A DNA stretch of 64,000 bases. It comes from Faecalibacterium taiwanense (GTDB taxonomy: Bacteria > Bacillota > Clostridia > Oscillospirales > Ruminococcaceae). This document shows, piece by piece, positions 34,283 to 43,354 of the stretch. A program made the translations under genes and the position numbers. Position 1 is the stretch's first letter, and the number at the start of each line of letters is the position of its first letter. Location of the stretch: NCBI RefSeq assembly GCF_036632915.2, contig NZ_CP155552.1, forward strand, positions 2,294,001-2,358,000, given 5' to 3'. Below the pieces are notes generated by a model. The model ran no database searches, had not been told where the DNA came from, and worked only from the letters and a program-made list of their open reading frames with translations.

Positions 34283-35317
34283 TCAGACTTTTTCGTAGCC
34301 CTGCGGCATCTCGTTCTTCCGGTTGCGGTCCATCAGGGTGCGCAGCGCGTCGCTGGCGCTCATGCCCTCCTTCACGATGGCGTTCACCGTCTGCACAATG
34401 GGCATTTCCACATTGTACTTTGCTGCCAGCTCCATAGCGGCAGGCAGTGCATTGATGCCCTCCACCACCATGCCGACCTCCTTCACGGCCTGCTCCGGGC
34501 TTTTGCCCTTGCCGATCAGAATGCCCGCACGATTGTTGCGGCTGTGCATACTGGTCGCCGTCACGATCAGGTCGCCGATACCGGCCAGACCCGCAAAGGT
34601 GTGGATGTTGCAGCCCATGGCCACGCCCAGCCGGGCGATCTCGGCAATGCCGCGGGTGATGAGGGCTGCGCGGGCGTTGTCGCCGTAGCCAAGGCCGGTG
34701 GAGATGCCAACACCCAGCGCAATCACATTCTTCAGCGCGCCGCTCAGCTCCACGCCCTTGATGTCGGCGTTGGTGTACACACGCATACAGGTGTTGCTGA
34801 ACACATCCTGCACATACTCGGCAGCGGCTTCATCCGGGCAGGCCGAAACGATGGTGGTGGGCAGATCCAGCGCCACCTCTTCGGCGTGGGTGGGACCGGA
34901 GAGCGCTACCAGCTTTACCCCTTTGGGGCCGCCCTCACGGTTCAGCTCGTCGGCGATGACCTCGGTCATGGTATATAAGGTGTCCGGCTCCATGCCCTTT
35001 GCAACGTCCACAAGGATCTGGCCGTCCGGGATGTAAGGCCGGGCCTTTGCCGTGGTGGAGCGCACAAATACCGACGGCACTGCAAACAGCAGCACGTCCT
35101 TGCCGGTGCACACTTCCTCAATGCTCTTGGTAAACTGCAGCTCTTCCGGGATCTTCATGCCCGGCAGATTGGGGTGCACCCGCGTAGCGGAAAGGTTCTC
35201 CACCTCAGCCGGAAGCGCCGACCACACCTGCACATCATTGCCGCTGACACACAGCATCCGTGCCAGAGCCATGCCCCAGGTACCTGCACCCAGAACGCCA
35301 ATTTTTTTCTTCGTCAC
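34283..35317 (-). CDS. gpsA: Glycerol-3-phosphate dehydrogenase [NAD(P)+]
   Basis: Makes sn-glycerol 3-phosphate from dihydroxyacetone phosphate for phospholipid synthesis. 344 aa. Rossmann GVLGAGTWGMALARML at residues 7-22, LSGPTHAEEVALDLPTT near 147, catalytic ALKNVIALGVGISTGLGYGD near 200. The start is GTG at 35317, with CGGAGGACAC 8 bases upstream; the frame is open for 75 more codons upstream but the sequence there has no coding character. Confidence 0.93.
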   Translation of the reverse strand: MTKKKIGVLGAGTWGMALARMLCVSGNDVQVWSALPAEVENLSATRVHPNLPGMKIPEELQFTKSIEEVCTGKDVLLFAVPSVFVRSTTAKARPYIPDGQILVDVAKGMEPDTLYTMTEVIADELNREGGPKGVKLVALSGPTHAEEVALDLPTTIVSACPDEAAAEYVQDVFSNTCMRVYTNADIKGVELSGALKNVIALGVGISTGLGYGDNARAALITRGIAEIARLGVAMGCNIHTFAGLAGIGDLIVTATSMHSRNNRAGILIGKGKSPEQAVKEVGMVVEGINALPAAMELAAKYNVEMPIVQTVNAIVKEGMSASDALRTLMDRNRKNEMPQGYEKV

Positions 35318-35521
35318 GTTCGTGTCCTCCGTGTCTGCACCGCGCAAAGGGCACTGCACCCTCTGCGGTGAATTTGCGCCTGTGCCGGGCCAAGCCCGGT
35401 GCGCGTTGTTATGTTCATTGTACACGAAAGCCGGTGCGCCGTCAACCGCTTGCCGCATTGCACAAAGTTTTCCAGATGGGTCGTCCGTTTTTGTACACAT
35501 CACGCGTTTTGAGCAAACCGT

Positions 35522-35550
35522 TTGCACTCCATCCGGATTCATGCTATAGT
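35522..35550 (+). promoter_or_regulatory. Predicted promoter of the amino-acid ABC operon
   Basis: TTGCAC, 17-base spacer, TATAGT. A second candidate (TTGACT 35588, TATAAT 35613, 19-base spacer) lies 60 bases downstream, so two start sites are possible. Confidence 0.55.
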
Positions 35551-35675
35551 ATTCTGGTAGGTTTTGTAGGAATTTTAGAAAAAGCCCTTGACTTCAAGCG
35601 CACTCCAAGCCTTATAATACCTTTGTTCTTACGATTTACAAAGTATTTGAATACCGTTCTGAGGGAACATTTTTC

Positions 35676-36359
35676 ATGTTTGAAGCATTTCTTTCCAACC
35701 GTACGGTCAGCGTGCTGGCGGAGGCCCTGCCCCGTATCCTTACGGCAGGCCTTACCATGACCATCCCGCTCACGCTGGTCTCCTTCTTTTTTGCCATGAT
35801 CATTGCCGTGGCCGTTGCGCTGGTGCAGTACGCCAATGTGCCGGTGCTGCGGCAGATCGCGCGGTTCTACATCTGGGTCATCCGCGGCACACCGCTGCTG
35901 GTGCAGCTGTTCATCATCTTTTATGGTCTGCCCAGCGTGGGCATCATGCTGGACGCTTTCCCTGCTGCGGTCATCGCCTTTGCCTTCAACGAGGGTGCCT
36001 ACTGTGCCGAGACCATGCGCGGCGCACTGGAAAGCGTGCCGCAGGGCCAGCTGGAAGCCGGTTACTGCGTGGGCATGAGCTGGTGGCAGATCATGCGCCG
36101 CATCGTGCTGCCGCAGGCCCTGCGCACCGCAGTGCCCGCCCTCTCCAACTCGCTCATCGGCATGATCAAGGACACCTCGCTTGCGTCCAATATCACAGTA
36201 GCTGAGCTGTTCATGGCCGGTCAGCGCGTGGCCGCCCGCACCTACATCTTCCTGCCCATCTACTGTGAGGTGGCCGTGGTGTATCTGCTGTTCTGCACGG
36301 TCATCACCAAGCTGCAGGCACTGCTGGAGCGTCGGCTCAACGCCCACGGCTTCCAGTAA
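35676..36359 (+). CDS. Amino-acid ABC transporter permease
   Basis: A 227-aa permease of the polar amino-acid (HisMQ/GlnP) family: five or so membrane segments and the ATPase-contacting loop GMSWWQIMRRIVLPQALRTA near 135-154. Its N-terminus (ALPRILTAGLTMTIPLTLVS) is usual for the family. It forms an operon with the ATPase (9-base gap) and the binding lipoprotein. Ligand, perhaps cystine or glutamine, cannot be set. Confidence 0.92.
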   Translation: MFEAFLSNRTVSVLAEALPRILTAGLTMTIPLTLVSFFFAMIIAVAVALVQYANVPVLRQIARFYIWVIRGTPLLVQLFIIFYGLPSVGIMLDAFPAAVIAFAFNEGAYCAETMRGALESVPQGQLEAGYCVGMSWWQIMRRIVLPQALRTAVPALSNSLIGMIKDTSLASNITVAELFMAGQRVAARTYIFLPIYCEVAVVYLLFCTVITKLQALLERRLNAHGFQ

Positions 36360-36377
36360 GAAAGGAGTGTGGCAACC

Positions 36378-37190
36378 ATGTCCATGTTAGAGATCAAAAA
36401 CGTCCACAAATCCTTTTTCACCTACACAAAGCCCCGCCTGCAGGCAAGCATCTTCCACCGGCCCGGTGCACGCAAAGTGACCAGCGAGCTGCAGGTGCTG
36501 CGCGGCGTGGACCTGACCGTGGAAAAGGGCGATGTGGTGGCCATCCTCGGCCCCTCCGGCTCCGGCAAGACCACCCTGCTGCGCTGTCTGAACTTTCTGG
36601 AGACTGCCGACGCAGGCCAGCTCACCTTTGACGGTGAGACGTTCGACCTTGCCCAGGCCAGCCGTGCCGACATTGCCCGGCTGCGCAAAAAGACGGCCTT
36701 TGTGTTCCAGAGCTACAATCTGTTCCGCAACAAGACTGCCCTGCAGAACGTGACCGAGGGCCTCATCATTGCCCGCAAAATGCCCAAAGAGCAGGCGGAT
36801 ACCGTTGGCATGAAGATGCTGGAAAAGGTGGGCCTTGCCGACCGAGCCGACTACTATCCGCGCCAGCTTTCCGGCGGCCAGCAGCAGCGCGTGGCCATTG
36901 CCCGGGCACTGGCCTCCGACCCGGAGATCATCTATTTTGACGAGCCGACTTCGGCCCTTGACCCGGAGCTGACTGGCGAAGTGCTGGCCGTGATGCGGCA
37001 GCTGGCCGAAGAGGGCATGACCATGCTGGTTGTCACCCACGAGATGGGCTTTGCCCGCAATGTTTCCTCCAAGACCGTTTTCATGGAGAACGGCGTGGTA
37101 GTGGAGCAGGCTCCCTCGCATGAGTTTTTCGCCAACCCCAAAGAGGAGCGTACCCGCGAATTTTTGCGGAAGATCGCTCACACCGAGTGA
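36378..37190 (+). CDS. Amino-acid ABC transporter ATP-binding protein
   Basis: A 270-aa ATPase: Walker A GPSGSGKTTLLR, Q-loop FQSYNLFRNKTALQNV, signature LSGGQQQRVAIARAL, Walker B IIYFDEPTSALDPE, H-loop VVTHEMGFAR. An insertion of about 20 residues before the Walker A (residues 18-40, HRPGARKVTSELQVLRGVDL) is longer than in GlnQ. Start ATG 36378 has AAAGGAG 10 bases upstream. Confidence 0.92.
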   Translation: MSMLEIKNVHKSFFTYTKPRLQASIFHRPGARKVTSELQVLRGVDLTVEKGDVVAILGPSGSGKTTLLRCLNFLETADAGQLTFDGETFDLAQASRADIARLRKKTAFVFQSYNLFRNKTALQNVTEGLIIARKMPKEQADTVGMKMLEKVGLADRADYYPRQLSGGQQQRVAIARALASDPEIIYFDEPTSALDPELTGEVLAVMRQLAEEGMTMLVVTHEMGFARNVSSKTVFMENGVVVEQAPSHEFFANPKEERTREFLRKIAHTE

Positions 37191-37197
37191 GGTTTAA

Positions 37198-37262
37198 CCA
37201 ACTCCCCCAGTCTGCTTCGCAGACAGCCCCCTCCGGGATGGGGCCTTTGGCAAAACCAGAAA
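37198..37262 (-). repeat. Dispersed repeat, family 2
   Basis: On the minus strand: GCCAAAGGCCCC, GGAGGGGGCTGTCTGCGAAGCAGACTGGGGGAGTTGG. It resembles the copies at 38352, 53650 and 53741 in layout (G-rich hairpin, short GC hairpin, terminal box) and lies between the ATPase and the binding-protein genes. Confidence 0.5.
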
Positions 37263-37327
37263 GTCTCCCTCTTTGCCTGAAGGAGTTTATTTCACAAATA
37301 TTTTTATAGAGAAAAGGGAATCCAACT

Positions 37328-38176
37328 ATGAAACGCAGAACTTTTATTTCTCTTATGAGCGTCATGGCCGCTGCCGGCGTGCTGACTCTGTCCGGCTGCT
37401 CCAATTCTTCCGGCAGCACCGCTGCTTCCGGCACGGCCGCCTCTGTGGCTCCTGCTGCCGGCGACCAGCTGTCCAACATCCAGTCCAGCGGCAAGCTGAT
37501 CGTCGCCCTGGAAGGCGCATGGCAGCCCTGGAGCTACCACGACGAATCCGATACTCTGGTGGGCTACGATGTGGAAGTCTCCCGCGCCATTGCCGAAAAG
37601 CTGGGCGTGGAGCCGGAGTACGTCGAAAGCGACTGGGACAGCCTGTTTGCCGGTCTGGACGCAGGCCGCTACGACATCGTGTGCAACGGCGTGGAAGTGA
37701 CCGACGAGCGCGCCAAGACCTATGATTTCACCGAGCCCTACGGCTACATCCACACTGCCCTTGCCGTCCGCAAGGATAACGACGAGATCACCAGCTTTGA
37801 GGACCTGAAGGGCAAGACCACCGCCAACAGCCTTGCTTCCACCTACATGGAACTGGCCGAGAGCTATGGTGCCACCGTACAGGGCATCGACACGCTGGAA
37901 GAGACCATCCAGCTGCTCACCGCAGGCCGCATCGACGCCACCCTGAACGCTGATGTTTCCTTCTACGATTACCTGAACGTCCATCCGGACGCAGATTTCA
38001 AGCTGGTGGCCCAGACCGAGGACGCCTCCCACGTTGCCATTCCTCTGCGCAAGGGCGATGCCAGCGCCACCCTGCTGGATGCTATCAACACCGCCATTGA
38101 GGAGCTGCGTGCCGATGGCACCCTGAAGGAGCTGAGCGAGAAGTATTTCGGTCAGGATATTTCTGCGGAGAACTGA
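37328..38176 (+). CDS. Amino-acid ABC transporter substrate-binding lipoprotein
   Basis: A 282-aa family 3 binding protein. Signal peptide with a KRR start and lipobox TLSGC (Cys24), then a Ser/Ala/Gly linker, then the ligand-binding domain from about 48 (SSGKLIVALEGAWQPWSYHD; DTLVGYDVEVSRAIAEKLGV; DSLFAGLDAGRYDIVCNGVE). The operon partner of the two genes upstream; a 137-base gap with repeat and AAGGAG-type sites precedes it, which could raise its level over the membrane parts. Confidence 0.92.
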   Translation: MKRRTFISLMSVMAAAGVLTLSGCSNSSGSTAASGTAASVAPAAGDQLSNIQSSGKLIVALEGAWQPWSYHDESDTLVGYDVEVSRAIAEKLGVEPEYVESDWDSLFAGLDAGRYDIVCNGVEVTDERAKTYDFTEPYGYIHTALAVRKDNDEITSFEDLKGKTTANSLASTYMELAESYGATVQGIDTLEETIQLLTAGRIDATLNADVSFYDYLNVHPDADFKLVAQTEDASHVAIPLRKGDASATLLDAINTAIEELRADGTLKELSEKYFGQDISAEN

Positions 38177-38183
38177 ATCATTT

Positions 38184-38310
38184 GAATGCCCTCCGCTTTG
38201 CTCTGGGCATTTTCAGCGGTAAATTTATTTTAATATTGCAAACCCCGGCAGACTGCGGTCTGCCGGGGTTTGCCTTTTCACGGGAAGGGCCATAACTGGC
38301 AAATGCATCA
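38184..38310 (+). repeat. Dispersed intergenic repeat, family 1
   Basis: Core ATGCCC (38186-38191)/GGGCAT (38205-38210), loop CCGCT (38193-38197) complementary to AGCGG (38215-38219), then the terminator hairpin at 38239-38272 and the TTTTCACGGGAAGGGC box. Confidence 0.68.
38239..38278 (+). terminator. Terminator of the amino-acid ABC operon
   Basis: CAAACCCCGGCAGA/TCTGCCGGGGTTTG, a perfect 14-bp stem around CTGCGG, followed by CCTTTTC. Part of a family 1 repeat. Confidence 0.75.
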
Positions 38311-38351
38311 ATCGCGTTTTTTCAGCTCTGCACATTCATTGCATCTGAATG

Positions 38352-38407
38352 CAAAAAGCTCTCCCTTTCGGGAGAGCTGGCATCGCGCAGCGATGACTGA
38401 GAGGGTT
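38352..38407. repeat. Dispersed repeat, family 2, forming the uvrC terminator
   Basis: AAAAAGCTCTCCC/GGGAGAGCT hairpin (38353-38379) followed by a short CATCGCGCAGCGATG hairpin and GACTGAGAGGGTTTT that abuts the uvrC stop. On the minus strand it gives a hairpin followed by TTTTT, a terminator for uvrC. Confidence 0.65.
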
Positions 38408-40254
38408 TTATGCGTGAAAATATGCGTAGATGATCTGTGCCGTCTGTTTGCCCACGCCGGGGGTATTTTCCAGCTGGTCAGGCGTGGCTTCCTTCACCGC
38501 GCCCACGCTCTTGAACTGGGCCATCAGTGCCTTTGCCGTTTTGGGGCCGATGCCGGGGATCTCCGTCAGGGTGGAGGAATAACTCTTCTGCTTCATCTGC
38601 TGCTTGCGATAGGCATTGGCAAAGCGATGGGTCTCGTCCTGAATGGCCGTGATAAAGGTAAAGGTGCCCCGGTTCATGTTGATGGCAATTTCCCGGCCGT
38701 CGCTGTCCACAATGGCGCGGGTGCGGTGGTGGTCATCCTTCACCATGCCGTAGAGCGGCACATCCGCAAGGGCAGTCCCGGCCAGTGCATCTTTTGCCGC
38801 GCTCACCTGCCCCCTGCCGCCGTCCATCAAAAGCAGATCCGGCTTCTGCCCGAACCAGTTGCTGCAGGGTTCTCCCTTTTTGCAAGCTCTGCGTACTTTT
38901 CGTACTCTGCTGCCCGCCGGGAGACAGTCTCTGCCAGTGATGCATAGTCGTCAGTGCCCGCAACGGTCTTCATCTTGAACTTGCGGTAGCCCGCCTTGTA
39001 GGGCTTGCCGTCCTTGAAGGTGACCATGCCGCACACGCTGGAGCCATCGCCCCAGTTGGAGATATCGTAGCTCTCAATGGCACGGGGCGGCTTTGCAAGG
39101 CCCAGCACCTGCGCCAGCTCGTCCAGCAGCTTTTCCTCCCGGGCATAGCGGCCGCTCTCCCGGGCAAGACGCTCCACCGCATTGGTGTGGGCCATCTCCA
39201 CCAGATGGGCCTTATCGCCGCGCTGGGGCACGTACAGCTGCACCTCATTGCCGCGCTTTTCGTTCAGCGCCTGCTGCAAAGCGTCGCTGTCCGGCGGCAG
39301 CTCGTCCACCGCAATGATCTTGGGGATCTGTTCGTCATCCAGATAATACCGGGGCAGAAATTCCTCCCGCACGGCGGCAATGTCCGAGGTATCGTGGAAC
39401 AAAAACTCCCGCTTATCGGTCAGCCGTCCGTCCCGGAAGCGCAGCACCGCCGCACACACGCTGTCCGGCGTGCCTGCCAGCGCCACCACATCCATCTCCA
39501 CATCCGGGTCCACAATGACCTTCTGCCCGGCGCTCACCTTGGTGATGGCTGCGATCTGGTCCCGCAGCAGGGCCGCCGTCTCAAATTCCAGCCGGTCCGA
39601 GGCCTCCTGCATCCGCTCGTTGAGGATCTTCAGGATGTCCTTTTTGCCATAGCGAATCAGGTGCACGGCGCTCTTGACGGCCTGATTGTAGTTTTCGCAG
39701 CTGATCCTGCCGCTGCACACTGCCATGCACTTGCCGATGTGCGCATTCAGGCAGGGGCGTCCTTTGCCGATCTCCTGCGGGAAGCGCTTATTGCACCTTG
39801 GCAGCAGAAAGGCATCCATGGCGGTTTCTGCCATCTGCCGCGCCGCAAAGCTGGAGGTATAGGGGCCGATATACTCGGCATCGTCCTCCTCCTTTTGCAG
39901 CACGAAGGAGAGCCGGGGCCATGGCTCCTTTGTCACCTTGATATAGCTGTAGCCTTTATCATCCTTGAGCAGGATGTTATACTTCGGCGTGTGGGCCTTG
40001 ATCTGGCTGGCTTCCAGCACCAGCGCTTCAAACTCGCTCTGGCAGACGATCACGTCAAAGGCATAGGCATGGGCGATCATCTGGCTGACCTTGTTGTCGT
40101 GGGGCACGCCCTCGCGGAAATACTGGCTCACCCGGATGCGCAGCCGCTTTGCCTTGCCTATATAAATGATGGTGTCCGTCTTATCCCGGATGATATACAC
40201 GCCGGGCAGCAGCGGCAGCATACAGGCTTTCTGATACAGTTCAGCTTTGGTCAT
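38408..40254 (-). pseudogene. uvrC: Excinuclease ABC subunit C, split by a frameshift
   Basis: UvrC makes the two incisions in nucleotide-excision repair. The first frame (40254 to about 38885) covers the GIY-YIG domain (PGVYIIRDKTDTIIYIGKAK), the UVR motif (LNERMQEASDRLEFETAALL) and the start of the RNase H-type C-terminal nuclease (ESYDISNWGDGSSVCGMVTF). The second frame (to 38408) holds MDGGRGQ and a helix-hairpin-helix pair (IPGIGPKTAKALMAQF; TPGVGKQTAQ). One additional A in the AAAAA run at 38881-38885 (reading AKKGEPCSNWFGQKPDLLL) restores a 615-aa UvrC. Start ATG at 40254 has AAGGAG. Read error is likely because uvrC is rarely lost. Confidence 0.88.
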
Positions 40255-40315
40255 GGATTCTCCTTGAAAAACAAAAAGCGGCAGGTTCCCCCGCCGCTCC
40301 ATTTATAGACACAAA

Positions 40316-40579
40316 TTACTCAGCAAAACCGGACTCCACCAGCTTGATCAGGCCGTCAACAGCAGCCTGCTCATCAGCGCCGTCAGCGATGATGCGGATG
40401 GTGGTACCGCCCACGATGCCCAGAGACAGAACGCCCAGCAGGCTCTTTGCGTTCACGCGGCGTTCTTCCTTCTCGACCCAGATGGAAGACTTGAACTCGT
40501 TAGCCTTCTGGATGAAGAAGGTAGCCGGACGAGCGTGCAGACCAACCTGATTTTCAACGGTAACTTCTTTCACGTACAT
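40316..40579 (-). CDS. ptsH: HPr phosphocarrier protein
   Basis: Phosphate carrier of the sugar phosphotransferase system and, in Firmicutes, carbon-catabolite signal. 87 aa. Phospho-acceptor His15 in VGLHARPA and regulatory Ser46 in NAKSLLGVLSLGI are both present, so HPr kinase control is possible. Encoded without enzyme I beside it. A promoter fits at 40649-40677 on the minus strand. Confidence 0.92.
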   Translation of the reverse strand: MYVKEVTVENQVGLHARPATFFIQKANEFKSSIWVEKEERRVNAKSLLGVLSLGIVGGTTIRIIADGADEQAAVDGLIKLVESGFAE

Positions 40580-40648
40580 AGTAAAGCGCTCCTATCTAAT
40601 ATCGTTTTGGGTATAGAATCTGTATCCTGTGCCTGTTGCGTTACGATT

Positions 40649-40677
40649 ATTTTAGCGCAAGTCGAAACGGTTGTACA
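40649..40677 (-). promoter_or_regulatory. Predicted promoter of ptsH
   Basis: Minus-strand TGTACA, 17-base spacer, TAAAAT, 70 bases before the start. The rest of 40580-40920 is AT-rich, gene-free and shows no clear terminator for trmD. Confidence 0.5.
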
Positions 40678-40920
40678 GCCCCCCGGCGCATTTTTGGCGG
40701 TTTCTCCAATGAAAAGCGGCCCATTTTTCATTATTTATACAAAGATAATAAAATTATTCCCCGAAGGTTAGAGGGTAGATACAAAAGTTTTCAACATTTT
40801 TTCGACCGTCGGGCAATATCTCGGCCGTTTTTGTGCGTTTCCAGCACCATACCCTCTGGCCCGAGCATCCATTTTCGTGCCTTTTTCGCTGTCCGATGCA
40901 CCTGCAGCTGCCGCCCGGAG

Positions 40921-42168
40921 TTACTTCTGTGCGCTGCCCTCGTACCGCATCCAGACCAGAGCACACTTTTTCACCACAGCCGGATATTGCTCCGGCGTGA
41001 ACTCCAGCTCGGTGCCGCTGGTCAGCTTCCAGCCCATGCGGGTGTAAAGCGCTATGGCGCGGGTGTTGGTGTTCAGCACGCTCAGCACCGGGTGCGGGTG
41101 CTCCGGCAGCTTCCTGCGGGCAAAGTCCAGCATCTTCATGCCAATGCCCCTGCCGCGGGCTTTTTCAGTGACGAACAGATGTTCGATGTGCCCCACCTTG
41201 TGGTTGATGCTCACGATGCCGTCCGGCACATCCTTGGTGGTGTGCAGGTAGCACACCCAGCCTGCGGCCTTTTCCTGCCGCAGCTGCAAAAGATATTCTT
41301 CCTCGTTGAGGCTGGCACAGTATTCCGGGGTCCAGTTCTCGGCACAGGTGGTGCGGCGGCCCTCCACAAAGATGCGGGCGGCAGCAGCAAACTGCTCGTC
41401 GGTCTTGACAAGGCGCATGTTCTCGCCGCGCTTCCACTTGGGCAACTCGGTCACAGGGTGGGTCTCACACCACTTCTCGTACAGCTCCGGGCGGCGCAGG
41501 CGGGTGCGCTCCCGGCTCCGTTCCCCGCGCCATGCATCGATCTTCTGGTGGTCGCCGCCCAGCAGCACCTGCGGCACGGCGCGGCCTTCCCACACCTCGG
41601 GGCGGGTGTATTGGGGATACTCCAGCAGGCCGTCCCAGTAGCTTTCTTCCTCGTAGCCCTTCTGCTCAGCCAGCACGCCGGGCTTCAGGCGCAGCACACT
41701 GTCCGCCACCACAAGGCTGGCCAGCTCGCCGCCGGTGAGGATGTAGTCACCGATGGAGATCTCTTCATCCGCAAAAGCATCGATCACACGCTCGTCGATG
41801 CCCTCATAGTGGCCGCATACCAGTGTCAGGTTATCGTACTGGGCCAGCCGCTTTGCGTGCTCCTCGGTGTAGCGCTGGCCGCCTGCCGTCAGGAACACGA
41901 TATGCGGGGCCGGACGGCCCTGTGAAGCCACTTCCTGCTGCACAGCACGCAGGCAGTCTGCGATGGGCTGAGCGTACAGCACCATGCCGCAGCCGCCGCC
42001 GTAGGGGTAATCGTCGGTCTGCTTCTGTTTGTTCAGGGTGTAGTCCCGGATCTGGTGGCAGTGGGTCTCAATAAAGCCCTTCTTTGCCGCGCGCCCGATG
42101 ATGCTGGCATCCAGCACCTGCTGGCACATTTCCGGGAACAGGGTCACGATGTCCACACGCATTCCCAT
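40921..42168 (-). CDS. trmD: TrmD tRNA(m1G37) methyltransferase fused to a GNAT acetyltransferase
   Basis: Residues 1 to about 245 are TrmD, which methylates G37 next to the anticodon: RVDIVTLFPEM, YPYGGGCGMVLYAQP, LVCGHYEGIDERV and ISIGDYILTGGELASLV (the SAM trefoil knot). From about residue 247 (MRLVKTDEQFAAAARIFVEG) there is a complete GNAT N-acetyltransferase with IEHLFVTEKARGRGIGMKML as the acetyl-CoA motif and ALYTRMGWKL. No stop or shift separates them; an internal ATG at the junction has only a weak site (GGCGAG). Last gene of the ylxM-ffh-rpsP-khpA-rimM-trmD operon. GNAT target unknown. Confidence 0.9.
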   Translation of the reverse strand: MGMRVDIVTLFPEMCQQVLDASIIGRAAKKGFIETHCHQIRDYTLNKQKQTDDYPYGGGCGMVLYAQPIADCLRAVQQEVASQGRPAPHIVFLTAGGQRYTEEHAKRLAQYDNLTLVCGHYEGIDERVIDAFADEEISIGDYILTGGELASLVVADSVLRLKPGVLAEQKGYEEESYWDGLLEYPQYTRPEVWEGRAVPQVLLGGDHQKIDAWRGERSRERTRLRRPELYEKWCETHPVTELPKWKRGENMRLVKTDEQFAAAARIFVEGRRTTCAENWTPEYCASLNEEEYLLQLRQEKAAGWVCYLHTTKDVPDGIVSINHKVGHIEHLFVTEKARGRGIGMKMLDFARRKLPEHPHPVLSVLNTNTRAIALYTRMGWKLTSGTELEFTPEQYPAVVKKCALVWMRYEGSAQK

Positions 42169-42171
42169 GGC

Positions 42172-42708
42172 TCACTCTTCCTCCCGTTCGCTGTCAAAGT
42201 CATCGTCCAGCAGGCCCGGAATGGGGGTAACGAGGAGATAGCCCTCCGGCGGGTTGCGCTCTTTCAGAAAAGCATCCACGCCCGGGAACATGTATTCCTT
42301 GCCGTTCGATGCTTTGACGGTGTAGATATCCTGTGCACCGGGGTGATCCACGCTGGTCACAACGCCGTACACCCTGCCGGTGTCAGCATCCCGCACTTCG
42401 CACCCGATCAGGTCGGCCACATACCAGCGGCCTGCGGGCAGGGTGGCATCATTGCGGTCAAAGTAGAACACCTGCCCCCGCAGCGCACGGGCAGCATCCA
42501 TATCGTCCACGCCTTCCAGCTGCAGCAGAGCCATCTGGCCCTGTGCGCGGATGGACACGATCTTATAGGCCCTGCCGCCCTGTGCCGAGGGGTACAGCCT
42601 GCCCACCTTTTTCAGAAAGTTGACGCCGTCGCACCAAAGCTCCAGCTTCATTTCGCCGCGCACGCCGTGGGTGGTCACGACCTTGCCCGCTTCCAGATAT
42701 TGCTGCAT
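42172..42708 (-). CDS. rimM: 16S rRNA processing protein RimM
   Basis: Ribosome maturation factor that helps form the 30S head. 178 aa: N-terminal RimM domain (EAGKVVTTHGVRGEMKLELW, then DDMDAARALRGQVFYFDRND) and C-terminal PRC barrel (ADLIGCEVRDADTGRVYGVV; MFPGVDAFLKER). The 4-base gap to trmD is typical. Confidence 0.93.
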   Translation of the reverse strand: MQQYLEAGKVVTTHGVRGEMKLELWCDGVNFLKKVGRLYPSAQGGRAYKIVSIRAQGQMALLQLEGVDDMDAARALRGQVFYFDRNDATLPAGRWYVADLIGCEVRDADTGRVYGVVTSVDHPGAQDIYTVKASNGKEYMFPGVDAFLKERNPPEGYLLVTPIPGLLDDDFDSEREEE

Positions 42709-42726
42709 AATCTTGCTCCTATAATC

Positions 42727-42764
42727 AAAAAGGCCCCTTGCCGCAAGGGCAAAGGGCCTGTAGG
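42727..42764 (-). terminator. Hairpin between khpA and rimM
   Basis: Minus-strand AGGCCCTTTGCCCTTGCGGCAAGGGGCCTTTTTG: a good stem and T-run inside the operon, so it may attenuate rimM-trmD relative to rpsP-khpA. Confidence 0.65.
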
Positions 42765-42768
42765 GTGC

Positions 42769-43002
42769 TCAGTCGATCTCAACAAGGACCTTTTCATCGA
42801 CCCGCACAGCAGCCGCGCGCATCACCACACGAATGGCTTTTGCGATCCGGCCCTGCTTGCCGATGACACGGCCCATATCTCCCTCTGCCACGCTCAGGTG
42901 GTAGACGATGGTGCCGTCCTCGCGAGGCTCGTCCACCGTGACCTTAACGGCTTCCTTATCCTCCACGAGACCGCGGGCAACTGCCAGCAACAGCTCCTGC
43001 AT
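42769..43002 (-). CDS. khpA: KH-domain RNA-binding protein
   Basis: A 77-aa single KH domain with the GxxG loop in VIGKQGRIAKAIRVVMRAAA. In Firmicutes KhpA pairs with KhpB/Jag and binds many RNAs, including in control of cell division. Always found between rpsP and rimM in this group, as here. Confidence 0.9.
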   Translation of the reverse strand: MQELLLAVARGLVEDKEAVKVTVDEPREDGTIVYHLSVAEGDMGRVIGKQGRIAKAIRVVMRAAAVRVDEKVLVEID

Positions 43003-43019
43003 GAGTCAGCCCTCCCTAC

Positions 43020-43262
43020 TTACAGAACGTTGGACTTCTTCAGCAGGACGCGAACGGTATCAGTGGGCTGTGCGCCGTTGGCGATCCACTGCTTTGCCTT
43101 CTCAGCGTCGATCTTGATCTCGGAAGGCTCCTTGTTGGGATCGTAGGTGCCGATCTCTTCGATGAAACGGCCGTCACGGGGGAAGCGGCTGTCAGCAACA
43201 ACAACACGATAGAAGGGAGCCTTCTTGGCGCCAACGCGGCGCAGACGAATCTTAACTGCCAT
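43020..43262 (-). CDS. rpsP: 30S ribosomal protein S16
   Basis: 80 aa: [20 protein letters not shown], then [21 protein letters not shown] start at ATG 43262 (GGAGG 6-9 bases upstream) rather than at the far upstream GTG/ATG codons, because the upstream residues do not match S16. Confidence 0.96.
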   Translation of the reverse strand: MAVKIRLRRVGAKKAPFYRVVVADSRFPRDGRFIEEIGTYDPNKEPSEIKIDAEKAKQWIANGAQPTDTVRVLLKKSNVL

Positions 43263-43354
43263 GGTAAATATCCTCCAAAAATTGTTTTGTGCGGCCCTTG
43301 CGGGCGCATGTTGATTATATTGTACAAACCCGCAAGGGGGTTGTATCACAAAAA

